From a bacterium (lineage in GTDB: Bacteria; Hinthialibacterota; Hinthialibacteria; Hinthialibacterales; Hinthialibacteraceae), in the NCBI GenBank assembly GCA_016125385.1, contig WGLV01000005.1, forward strand, positions 62,001 to 126,000: 64,000 bases of DNA. Reading direction: 5' to 3'. Position numbers and translations under genes: made by a program. The notes below the pieces were generated by a model. The model did not search any database. It was not told the DNA's origin and saw only the letters and a list, made by a program, of their open reading frames with translations. This document shows, piece after piece, positions 16,252 through 23,687 of the stretch; the stretch's first letter is position 1, and each line of letters begins with the position of its first letter.

Positions 16252-17340
16252 CAGGCAATCGCCCGCGTTTCAGGCGTGAACCTGCATGTTCTGGGGCCTT
16301 CGGTCTGGATCGAAAACGGACGGCGTATCGTCTGGCGTCCCCGGATTGACGCACGATACACATGCCATCTCGGCGCGGTGTGGGGTAAGGGACATTACGC
16401 CCGGGTCTTTTATCGAAGCGGTATGGCGCGGGCGATGCGCGAGGCGCAACCCGATGTGATTCAACTGCTCGAAGAGCCGTGGTCGATCACCGCCGCACAG
16501 TGTCTGGCGTATGCGGCGGTGATCGCGCCGAACGCCCGCATTTGCTTCTATACATGGGAAAACATCGAGCGCGGTTGGAACTACCCCGCACGAGCCGCCG
16601 CGCTCTACGCGGCGATTGAGAAAATCATGCAGGGCCGGGCGGCGGGGGCGGTATGCGCGACGAACGGCGCGCGAGAGGTCATGCTGAAAAAGGGATTTTC
16701 TCAACCGATGGCGGTTATCCCGTACGGGATTCCATCGTTTTTCTTTGCCGCGAACGAATTAGAAAAAAATGAAGAGAAGCCGTTCACTATTGGTTACATA
16801 GGCCGCCTGTTAACGATGAAAGGCGTTGATATTTTATTGAACGCCGCCGCAAAGCTGGATGGTATTCAGCTGATTATGATAGGTGACGGCGAAGACCGGT
16901 ATGAATTTCAGAGGCTGGCGAGCGCTTTGGGAATCGAGAACCGGATACGATGGGTCGAGTCACAAGCGGAGCGAGCCATCCCGCGATGGCTGGCGCGAAT
17001 GGACGCGCTGGTATTGCCCTCACGCACTACGCCGGGATGGCGGGAACAACTGGGCCGCGTCGTGATTGAAGCCATGGCGGCGCGCGTCGCGGCGATCGGT
17101 TCGAGTTCGGGAGCGATTCCCGAGGTGATCGGCGACGCGGGCCTTGTCTTTGAAGAAGGCGACGCCGCCTCGCTGTGCGCGGCGATTCAGCGCCTGCGGG
17201 AGAATTCTTCCGAGAGAGAGACGTTTCGACGGCGAGGCCGGGAACGCGCGGAGCAGATGTTTCGATGGGACGCCTTCGCCGAATCACTGATTGATTTTTA
17301 CCGGAATCAAATGAATTTTGAGTCGAGCAGTCATGACTGA
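16195..17340 (+). CDS. Glycosyltransferase family 4 protein
   Basis: A 381-residue GT-B fold protein. The N-terminal domain starts MRILIIDKTAGLESSHERHQAIA. The C-terminal nucleotide-sugar domain shows FTIGYIGRLLTMKGVDILLNAA, IQLIMIGDGEDR, the DALVLPSRTTPGWREQLGRVVIEAMA motif with its E-x7-E type glutamates, and VIGDAGLVFEEGD. GT4 enzymes transfer sugars from nucleotide donors with retention at the cytoplasmic membrane face. Its last 8 bases overlap the flippase gene, so the two are translationally coupled. Likely role: building a lipid-linked surface oligosaccharide. Confidence 0.9.
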   Translation: MRILIIDKTAGLESSHERHQAIARVSGVNLHVLGPSVWIENGRRIVWRPRIDARYTCHLGAVWGKGHYARVFYRSGMARAMREAQPDVIQLLEEPWSITAAQCLAYAAVIAPNARICFYTWENIERGWNYPARAAALYAAIEKIMQGRAAGAVCATNGAREVMLKKGFSQPMAVIPYGIPSFFFAANELEKNEEKPFTIGYIGRLLTMKGVDILLNAAAKLDGIQLIMIGDGEDRYEFQRLASALGIENRIRWVESQAERAIPRWLARMDALVLPSRTTPGWREQLGRVVIEAMAARVAAIGSSSGAIPEVIGDAGLVFEEGDAASLCAAIQRLRENSSERETFRRRGRERAEQMFRWDAFAESLIDFYRNQMNFESSSHD

Positions 17341-18766
17341 GAGCGTCAACGCCGGCGTCGGACGGCGCATCACCCGGTATGGGACCATTCTTGCGATCAG
17401 CGGGGCGTTGTGCCACGTTCTGCGGCTGATCTATACCGTCATGGCGATCAACGTCTTGGGCGATGAGAAATTCGGTCGAATCGAATATTTCGTCGAGATG
17501 GCGGTGATTTTCACCGTTCTACTTGACTTCGGCCTCGAACAGACGATTACACGGGAGTTCGCGCGGCGAAAAGACCGGTTGTCGATCGAACTCACTTCGC
17601 TGCTCACCTATCGCATGGCGGCGACATTAATCGGCGCCACTGTGATGACGGGCTTTCTGCTGGCGATCGCCAAGCCGACGCACACGGTATCGATCATCCT
17701 CAGCGCGGCGGTTTATTTTACGATTGTATCGATGATTATGCTGGTCAGAGCGGTTTGCCGCAGCCATGAATGGCTTTCAATGGAAGGCGCGGCGAATTTT
17801 CTCGACAAATTTCTCCATATTGGAACCGCGCTGATTCTTTTGCGGTACTATCCCAGTCTTCCATTGCTTCTGCTCTGTTACAGCCTTGGCGCCGCCGCGT
17901 CGCTCATTGTGTATTCCACCGTTCTTTTCCGGCGAGTTCATCTTGAACCGGGACGCCACATCTGGCGAGTGGGCTGGAGCTGGCAGAAACACGCCGTACC
18001 GATCGGACTTTCGGCGGCGTGCGTTCTGTTGCTGCACCGCCAGGACACCGCGATGGTGAACTGGATTCAGGGCGACGCGGAAACGGGAGTCTACCGGGCG
18101 CCCTATCGATTTCTGGAGGGGCTTTTTCTGATTCCGCAGGTGATGGCGATCTCCGCGTATCCCGTCTTTTCCAAATTGTTTCATGAGGGGCGCCCGTTTT
18201 CAAAGACGGCGGCGACTCTGATGCGCGGATTAATTCTAATGAGTCTGCCGATGGCGGTGGGCGGTGCGTGTCTGGGGCATGCGATGATGTTATGGCTGGC
18301 GCCGAACCTGGGTTTACGCGGCGGGGACGTGTTTATCGTGCTGGTTTGGTCGCTGCCGTTCATCTATGTTAATTTTCTGCTGGGGGCGATTTTGAACGCC
18401 GCCGACCGGCAGTCATTGAATTTTCGCGCCAGCGCCTGGAGCATGGCGAGCAACCTGATTCTCAACATTCCCGCGATTTATCTGTGGGGCGCGCTGGGCG
18501 CCTCGCTGATGACGGTAATTTCGCAGGGGCTTTATACCGTGATGATGCTGTATCACACGAGGGATTTTCATTTTCTACAGGATGCACGGCGTTACGCGGC
18601 CATCGCCGCCTCATGTCTTATCATGGCGTTAACGATTATCTGGACGCCGTGGAACTGGATTATTGAAGTGCTGGCGGGCGCGACGGTTTACTTCGCATGC
18701 GTGTTTATACTTCAGGGTGTTTCGAGAGAAGAAATCCGAAACTTGAGAAAAGTCTTCAATCGGTAG
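17333..18766 (+). CDS. Wzx-like polysaccharide/oligosaccharide flippase
   Basis: A 477-residue polytopic membrane protein with about 12-14 hydrophobic helices. It opens with RRITRYGTILAISGALCHVLRLIYT and the MOP-superfamily sequence VLGDEKFGRIEYF. Members move undecaprenyl-linked oligosaccharide across the inner membrane. The ATG at 17333 overlaps the upstream glycosyltransferase stop by 8 bp; a TTG at 17318 would add five residues. Coupling to a GT4 enzyme supports the role. No polymerase (Wzy) or chain-length regulator is visible nearby. Confidence 0.85.
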   Translation: MTESVNAGVGRRITRYGTILAISGALCHVLRLIYTVMAINVLGDEKFGRIEYFVEMAVIFTVLLDFGLEQTITREFARRKDRLSIELTSLLTYRMAATLIGATVMTGFLLAIAKPTHTVSIILSAAVYFTIVSMIMLVRAVCRSHEWLSMEGAANFLDKFLHIGTALILLRYYPSLPLLLLCYSLGAAASLIVYSTVLFRRVHLEPGRHIWRVGWSWQKHAVPIGLSAACVLLLHRQDTAMVNWIQGDAETGVYRAPYRFLEGLFLIPQVMAISAYPVFSKLFHEGRPFSKTAATLMRGLILMSLPMAVGGACLGHAMMLWLAPNLGLRGGDVFIVLVWSLPFIYVNFLLGAILNAADRQSLNFRASAWSMASNLILNIPAIYLWGALGASLMTVISQGLYTVMMLYHTRDFHFLQDARRYAAIAASCLIMALTIIWTPWNWIIEVLAGATVYFACVFILQGVSREEIRNLRKVFNR

Positions 18767-18787
18767 AAAGAACGGGAACGAATGAAA

Positions 18788-18813
18788 AAAGGGCGGGAAT
18801 GTTCCCGCCCTTT
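18788..18813. terminator. Bidirectional rho-independent terminator
   Basis: Perfect 12-bp inverted repeat AAAGGGCGGGAA / TTCCCGCCCTTT (18788-18799 and 18802-18813). It has T-tracts in both directions (TTTT on plus; TTTTTT on minus, 18785-18790). It sits between the convergent flippase and secreted propeller-like genes and can serve both. Confidence 0.88.
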
Positions 18814-18846
18814 TCAGTGGATGCGTTCTATTTGCGGTTAATGCAA

Positions 18847-19890
18847 TTATTGCAGCGACCAGTCCGAAACCGAGGATGGAACCGGAACAAACGAGTGATC
18901 GAACAACTGCGTCGCAAGACCATCGGCGTCGCCGAAGCCTTCCAGACCCACGATCGGGATAATGTCGGGAATCGGCAGATCGTTCAGGTTGCTGGAGTCA
19001 TAGATGAAGATCTGGCTTTTGGAACCAGCGGGGCCATTGTGGTTCGTGGCGATAAATCGTTCCGAGCCGTCTTCCATCAGCGTAAAATTCCAGACGCCGC
19101 CCAAGCCGTCGAGGGTGAAATCAAACGTGCCGAGGACGGTTCCTTCCATGTTGATGCGGTCCACCGCGCTGTTATTGGGCAGGATGGCGAGCAGCTCATC
19201 CGACGCAGGGAGGTAAGCCAGTGAACTATAGGCTTTTCCCGTGGTGATTTCACCAACCGGATCACCGCCGTCTTGTGAATACACCTTAATATTCACATCC
19301 GATTCGCTGGGGATGAGAATGCGGCCATCCGGCAGTTGGAGCGCCTTGCCGCTGGCCAGGCTGCCGTTTGTTTTCACCGTGGCGCTCAGGTTGAACAACG
19401 TCGTGTTGGTCAGTTCGAGACCGGAAAATCGCAGGCGATACGATTGGCTGACCGGCTGATTACGCGTGTCGTTTGACATCATGAACACTTCATTCGCATT
19501 AAAGCTGCTGACCCAGGTCGCTTTGTTGACCTCGACGGGAAGCGTTTTGAAATCGATGCTCCCATCCGAGAAAATACGAAGAACTTCACCACGGCCGGAG
19601 GGAAATTCCACCGCTTCGGTTGCCGACGTGGGTACGCCGGTGACGCCGACATAGCATGTTCCGTTCGGGTCAAAGGCGACGCCCAGAGGACGGCGGCGGC
19701 TGGTATCGCCCAATGGCCATTTGACAACCTGTTGCACAACCGCTTGAGTTTCTTCAAGTTTGACTTCGATGAGCCGATCTTCGGCGGCATCGACGAGGAC
19801 CAGATTGCCAGGCGTAAACGGTTTGGATGGCTGGGCGAACACATTAGAACAAAGCACAACAAGGGTAAGGCAAAATAAGACTTTTTTCAT
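18847..19890 (-). CDS. Secreted beta-propeller-like protein of unknown function
   Basis: A 347-residue protein with a Sec signal (MKKVLFCLTLVVLCSNVFAQ). The mature part begins PFTPGNLVLVDAAEDRLIEVKL and has repeated short-strand units such as RPLGVAFDPNGTCYVGVTG, DGRILIPSESDVNIKVYSQDG and SSLAYLPASDELLAILPNN. These recall SMP-30/NHL-type propellers, but no catalytic residues can be assigned. It ends SSVSDWSLQ; the FG-GAP protein at 42-43.8 kb ends IGDWSLY. GGGAGGAAGAT precedes the ATG. Surrounding genes concern surface glycans, but no direct link is shown. Confidence 0.6.
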   Translation of the reverse strand: MKKVLFCLTLVVLCSNVFAQPSKPFTPGNLVLVDAAEDRLIEVKLEETQAVVQQVVKWPLGDTSRRRPLGVAFDPNGTCYVGVTGVPTSATEAVEFPSGRGEVLRIFSDGSIDFKTLPVEVNKATWVSSFNANEVFMMSNDTRNQPVSQSYRLRFSGLELTNTTLFNLSATVKTNGSLASGKALQLPDGRILIPSESDVNIKVYSQDGGDPVGEITTGKAYSSLAYLPASDELLAILPNNSAVDRINMEGTVLGTFDFTLDGLGGVWNFTLMEDGSERFIATNHNGPAGSKSQIFIYDSSNLNDLPIPDIIPIVGLEGFGDADGLATQLFDHSFVPVPSSVSDWSLQ

Positions 19891-20041
19891 ATCTTCCTCC
19901 CAAAGGATTCACCCGAAGGTGATTCAAAATTAAAAACAATCAATTCTGGATGGAAGAAAGAATGGAATCAATTCACCATTTCCTGATTTTTATGCAGTCG
20001 CAGGAGTCGCTCCGTTCAATTTCATCAGCCGGATCGTATTT

Positions 20042-20070
20042 AAAAAAAGAAGAGCGGGTTTGTAACCCGC
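20042..20070 (-). terminator. Rho-independent terminator of the inositol-monophosphatase-like gene
   Basis: Stem GCGGGTT / AACCCGC (20054-20060 and 20064-20070) with a 3-nt loop. On the minus strand it is followed by CTCTTCTTTTTTTA. Confidence 0.8.
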
Positions 20071-20115
20071 CCTCCGGTTTTATCGGCATGTATTCTATCT
20101 GAATCAAATCGTCAT

Positions 20116-20895
20116 TCAGCGTGCGATCAGTTCAAAAACGTTTCGTAATTGTTCGGCGTTATCGGGGTGGCCGATCGCCATTGCTTCACGGGTTTTAACG
20201 CCGAGACGGAGAGACCACAAATCGACGGGATCGCCGCCGAAATAGCGCAGTTCCCCACCCGCCGACTGGACGATTACGGCGCCGCCCGCGATGTCGTACA
20301 GGTTGATCGGTTCCATGATCGCGCCCTGCACCTTGCCGCGCGCCACGAAACACAAGTGAGCGGCCGCGCTGCCAAACGCCAGAGCGCGGCCCTGAAAAGT
20401 CGAATCGAAGCGGCGGAACGTGGCGCCGGGGGCCACGATGGTCGCTCCCTTCTTTAAGGGATGGGATTCAGCGACATGAATGATCTGATCGCCCAGATAG
20501 GCCGGACTTCCCTGCACCGCCCAGTACAACTGATCTATTGCGGGCAGGTAGACGAGCCCGACTACGGCGCCCTGCTGGCATACCAGGCCGATTGAAACCG
20601 CCCACACGGGAAGTTCAAGCACGAAGGGCTCGGTTCCATCAATGGGATCGATGGCCCAGACGTAATCCGCGTTTTCGATTCCGTGACTTCCGGTTTCTTC
20701 GCCATAAAAGGCATGATCGGGGAAGCGTTTTTTGATTTCGCCGTGGAGAAAGGCTTCCACCTCCCGGTCCGCGGCGGTGACATAGCTTTTATCCGCCTTC
20801 CTCTCCGCCTGAACGTTGCGGAAGTATTTCATGGCGATCTTGCCCGCTTCCAAAATTACGGGCTTCATTTCATTGGCGATTTCAAGGTAATTCAT
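20116..20895 (-). CDS. Inositol monophosphatase family phosphatase
   Basis: A 259-residue protein of the Mg2+-dependent IMPase fold. The three metal-site motifs are visible: YGEETG, then WAIDPIDGTEPF (family W-x-I-D-P-I-D-G-T), and DIAGGAVIVQSAGGE near the C-terminus. Relatives dephosphorylate inositol-1-phosphate, histidinol phosphate (HisN), 3'-phosphoadenosine phosphate (CysQ) or fructose bisphosphate. The sequence alone does not choose. Position between the propeller-like protein and GT39 suggests sugar-phosphate metabolism, but histidinol phosphatase remains possible. AAGGA precedes the ATG at about 7 nt. Confidence 0.88.
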   Translation of the reverse strand: MNYLEIANEMKPVILEAGKIAMKYFRNVQAERKADKSYVTAADREVEAFLHGEIKKRFPDHAFYGEETGSHGIENADYVWAIDPIDGTEPFVLELPVWAVSIGLVCQQGAVVGLVYLPAIDQLYWAVQGSPAYLGDQIIHVAESHPLKKGATIVAPGATFRRFDSTFQGRALAFGSAAAHLCFVARGKVQGAIMEPINLYDIAGGAVIVQSAGGELRYFGGDPVDLWSLRLGVKTREAMAIGHPDNAEQLRNVFELIAR

Positions 20896-20985
20896 GTGAG
20901 GATCCTTGCTCTGAGTCGTCGATCAATGCGCTCAATTCAACTCTATTCGAGAAATGTGAATTCTCAATGAGCGCGTCAGCGATTC

Positions 20986-22575
20986 TCAGAGACGGCCGCC
21001 GCGCACCCATTTCCAGATGGGTTCGCCGGAAGGTAAAAGAATGGATTTTTCAGGCTGAACGTGCGCGAGCTCGCCCGGGCGGGCAAGATAGAGCACGGGC
21101 GGCCCCTCATACGAATAACGTGAGTCAACGCCTACGCCCAGCGGGAGAAATTCGATGTTATCGATGCGGTGGTTGGATATCCATCGTGCGGGCGGAAATT
21201 TTCCATAAAACAGGAAGAAGACTTCCGGGTATTCCGCGATGCCCGATACAAGCGTGCGGGCGCCGGGGGCGTTTTGCTCACGCCACTGGATTGCATCCCG
21301 GTATCCGTATTCCCACGCGGGGGCGGATAACACCGGGTACCGAACGAAGAGTTGAAGGCCATACATCAGCGGTAAAAAGACAAGGCAGGCGATCCAGAAT
21401 AGCGCGGCGGCGCGAACCGCTCCCGGCGAGAGGCGTGATTCGAACCATGCGCGGTTTTCAATTAGTGCGATGAGTCCATACGCCGCGAGGAGATGGACCA
21501 CCGGGACCGCGTAGATCGACCGAAGCGCGTGAGGGATGCTTTCACGCGTGCAGGCGGCCGCAATGGGAAAGCAGAAGAACCACGCCAGCAACATTATGTC
21601 AATACGGGATCGTTTTCTTACGCATTGAAACAGACCCGCCAGAAGCAGAGGCGCGATGTACCAGTGAAGTTGTCCGAAGATCATTGCGTTATGGCGCGGG
21701 TTGGCATCTCCGGAAACAAAGAGAAAAACAGGCGACAGATGAAGAAGGTAATTCCAGAGGAATTCACGAATGAGGCTCAATAGCGGCTGGCCGTCAAAGA
21801 TTGAAATATTGGAAAGACGCGCGCCGCTCTGTTCTGGCTGAAGGAGGAGATGTTGAAGCAGGGGCAGCGCCCCCACGGCGAGCAGAGTCCAGAAAACGGC
21901 CAACGGGGGAAGCAGTCGGAGGCGGTTTTTTGAACAGAAAATCATCACGCCGCTGAACAGGAGGCATAGCAATGGAACGGTCAGACGCGCGGTGGCGTAA
22001 GTATACAGCGCGAGCAGGAAGAAAAACGCGGAAAAGATCGCGTCTTTTTTTGAGGGCGCGTCATCACGCCGGAACAGAAAAAACACCGCGAGTGGCATCC
22101 ACGCGGTGAGCAGAATCGACTGATTCGCCCAGCGGCTGAGCAGGATGCTCCAGGGAGACAATGCGACGAACAGCGCGGCCCATAACGCGGCGTTCGCGCC
22201 CCAGAATCGGCGGGCGAACAGCCATGCGGCGAAGACGGAGAGCGTTCCCGCAAGGCAGGCGGGTAACCGCACGGCGAATTCGGTTAACCCGAACAGCGCG
22301 ACGATGGGGATATCGAGGTATTGATAAAGCGACGACGTGGTAACCTTGAGCGCCTGAACAAAGACGGGCCAGCGGGCGCCGGTCTGATCGGTCCCGAGCG
22401 TCATCAGACACCAGGTGGTGTAGCCCTTGTCGGCTTCATCACGGAAAAAGCCCGCCGGAATGGATGAGAGGGCGGTATAACGGAACGCGAACCCCAGAAG
22501 GACGATCGCGATCAGCAGCAAGACGCGTTGGCGGTTTTCGGAGCCGGTGGACGGCATTATGAAGTTCCAATTCAT
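20986..22575 (-). CDS. GT39-type membrane glycosyltransferase (ArnT/PMT-like)
   Basis: A 529-residue polytopic protein with about ten to eleven transmembrane helices. The first periplasmic loop carries GFFRDEADKGY, the acidic motif typical of GT-C enzymes of the GT39/ArnT class, which use polyprenyl-phosphate sugars as donors. LFARRFWGANAALWAALFVALSPWSILLSRWANQ is the usual third-fourth helix signature. The C-terminal soluble part is about 150 residues. It probably glycosylates a lipid or protein on the periplasmic side. The first ATG was kept; an ATG at 22557 with GGAAC upstream is an equal choice. It shares direction with the IMPase-like gene 90 bp downstream. Confidence 0.85.
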   Translation of the reverse strand: MNWNFIMPSTGSENRQRVLLLIAIVLLGFAFRYTALSSIPAGFFRDEADKGYTTWCLMTLGTDQTGARWPVFVQALKVTTSSLYQYLDIPIVALFGLTEFAVRLPACLAGTLSVFAAWLFARRFWGANAALWAALFVALSPWSILLSRWANQSILLTAWMPLAVFFLFRRDDAPSKKDAIFSAFFFLLALYTYATARLTVPLLCLLFSGVMIFCSKNRLRLLPPLAVFWTLLAVGALPLLQHLLLQPEQSGARLSNISIFDGQPLLSLIREFLWNYLLHLSPVFLFVSGDANPRHNAMIFGQLHWYIAPLLLAGLFQCVRKRSRIDIMLLAWFFCFPIAAACTRESIPHALRSIYAVPVVHLLAAYGLIALIENRAWFESRLSPGAVRAAALFWIACLVFLPLMYGLQLFVRYPVLSAPAWEYGYRDAIQWREQNAPGARTLVSGIAEYPEVFFLFYGKFPPARWISNHRIDNIEFLPLGVGVDSRYSYEGPPVLYLARPGELAHVQPEKSILLPSGEPIWKWVRGGRL

Positions 22576-22742
22576 GGAGATGATTCACCCTCGTAAACAC
22601 GATCAGGATATCATGACCCGGTCTGACGCGGGAGACTTTTCGAGGCGCCTGATACTGGCTCGACACGATCGTAATGCTACACTGGTACATAGAGAAAACA
22701 GGTGAACCATACGTTAAGATTATTGAAAAGCGAGGATTCAGA

Positions 22743-23075
22743 ATGGCGGGCGACGTTTCTCCCAAACAACAGCACTACAATCAGGCCATGGATTATTATG
22801 GCGGCGGAAAATACCAGGAAGCGATTGATGAATACAAGAAGGCTCTGGAACACGACCCGGACGACGGCGAGTTGTATCTGGCGATTTCGATGGCTTACGA
22901 CCGAATGAAGGAGTTGGATTCCGCACTGGAATTCGCGCGCAAGGCGGTCGATTATATGCCGCGTGAAGCGCTCGCCTATACCAACCTGTCGCGTATTTTC
23001 CAGAAGAAGGGCATGATTCCCGAAGCGGAAGACGCGATGGCGATATCCCGGCAGATTTCATCGGGGATGATGTAA
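22743..23075 (+). CDS. Small TPR-repeat protein
   Basis: A 110-residue protein, MAGDVSPKQQHYNQAMDYYGGGKYQEAIDEYKKALEHDPDD, with about three tetratricopeptide units. The consensus residues (A8, G/Y11, Y17, A20, P32 spacing) are present in ALEHDPDDGELYLAISMAYDRM and DYMPREALAYTNLSRIFQKKG. TPRs mediate protein binding; no catalytic domain is attached. GAGGATTCAG 5' of the ATG at 22743 decides the start over an upstream ATG at 22674. It is divergent from the GT39 gene and converges on the STAS-like gene. The partner is unknown. Confidence 0.75.
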   Translation: MAGDVSPKQQHYNQAMDYYGGGKYQEAIDEYKKALEHDPDDGELYLAISMAYDRMKELDSALEFARKAVDYMPREALAYTNLSRIFQKKGMIPEAEDAMAISRQISSGMM

Positions 23076-23127
23076 GCGTAGCGGATCCGAGCAACGTTCG
23101 AGAGGCGGCGCAAGCCGCTTTTCGTTT

Positions 23128-23505
23128 TTATTGGCATAACCACCGCATGGCTTCAGCAAATGAGCGAAAGAGCCTGATTCTGATCGGATGTTTGTATATT
23201 TCCGTGTAATTTTCGACGATTCTTCCCACTCCGAATTCCATATCGCTGGAGGCGACCAGCGCCGTTTTTCCATCTGGCGCGCGGGTAGGAGAAAGGCTCA
23301 AAGACAGAGATAATATTTTTTTTACTTCATCGGATTTGATCTCTGACAAATCCGCATTGCGCAAATCCCACAAGAGGTTTTGGGTAGGGGTATTCTGATA
23401 GAAGCGTTTGATTTCCTCCTCAATCTGGAAAGCGGTTATATTTCCCGCGACGACATGAACGGTCAAATCTTTTTCCCGATCGGTTAACACGGTGATATCC
23501 GGCAT
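23128..23505 (-). CDS. STAS/SpoIIAA-like hypothetical protein
   Basis: A 125-residue cytoplasmic protein. It has alternating strands and helices: ITVLTDREKDLTVHVVAGN, NLLWDLRNADLSEI, GKTALVASSDMEFGVGRIVENY, IRIRLFRSFAEAMRWL. The order and lengths resemble STAS/SpoIIAA-like single-domain proteins, often used in signalling or membrane-associated regulation. The assignment is structural guesswork. The ATG at 23505 has GAGG 6 nt upstream; an in-frame ATG at 23604 would add 33 unlikely residues overlapping a palindrome region. It sits downstream of flgL on the same strand, separated by 182 bp. Confidence 0.6.
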   Translation of the reverse strand: MPDITVLTDREKDLTVHVVAGNITAFQIEEEIKRFYQNTPTQNLLWDLRNADLSEIKSDEVKKILSLSLSLSPTRAPDGKTALVASSDMEFGVGRIVENYTEIYKHPIRIRLFRSFAEAMRWLCQ

Positions 23506-23593
23506 CTGATCCTCACAGTCCGCCCGCGCGATCCAGGTTTTCTCAACGTTTTCCCATGCCTGTTGAAAGTCTTCCATTTTGAACGCAAACAAT

Positions 23594-23629
23594 GAAACCG
23601 CCATTACGCTATAGCATAATGGCGGTTTC
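23594..23629. repeat. 36-nt near-perfect palindrome between flgL and the STAS-like gene
   Basis: Arms GAAACCGCCATTA (23594-23606) and TAATGGCGGTTTC (23617-23629) are exact reverse complements. The centre CGCTATAGCA is palindromic apart from one C/A mismatch. As minus-strand RNA it would form a long hairpin after flgL, followed only by AUUGUUU, so it may be a weak terminator. As DNA it could be an operator for the gene downstream. Confidence 0.75.
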
Positions 23630-23687
23630 TGTAATGGGATGTTTTTAATTCAGGCAGTGACTTTTGCCCGGCATTTAGCCCAACAGA

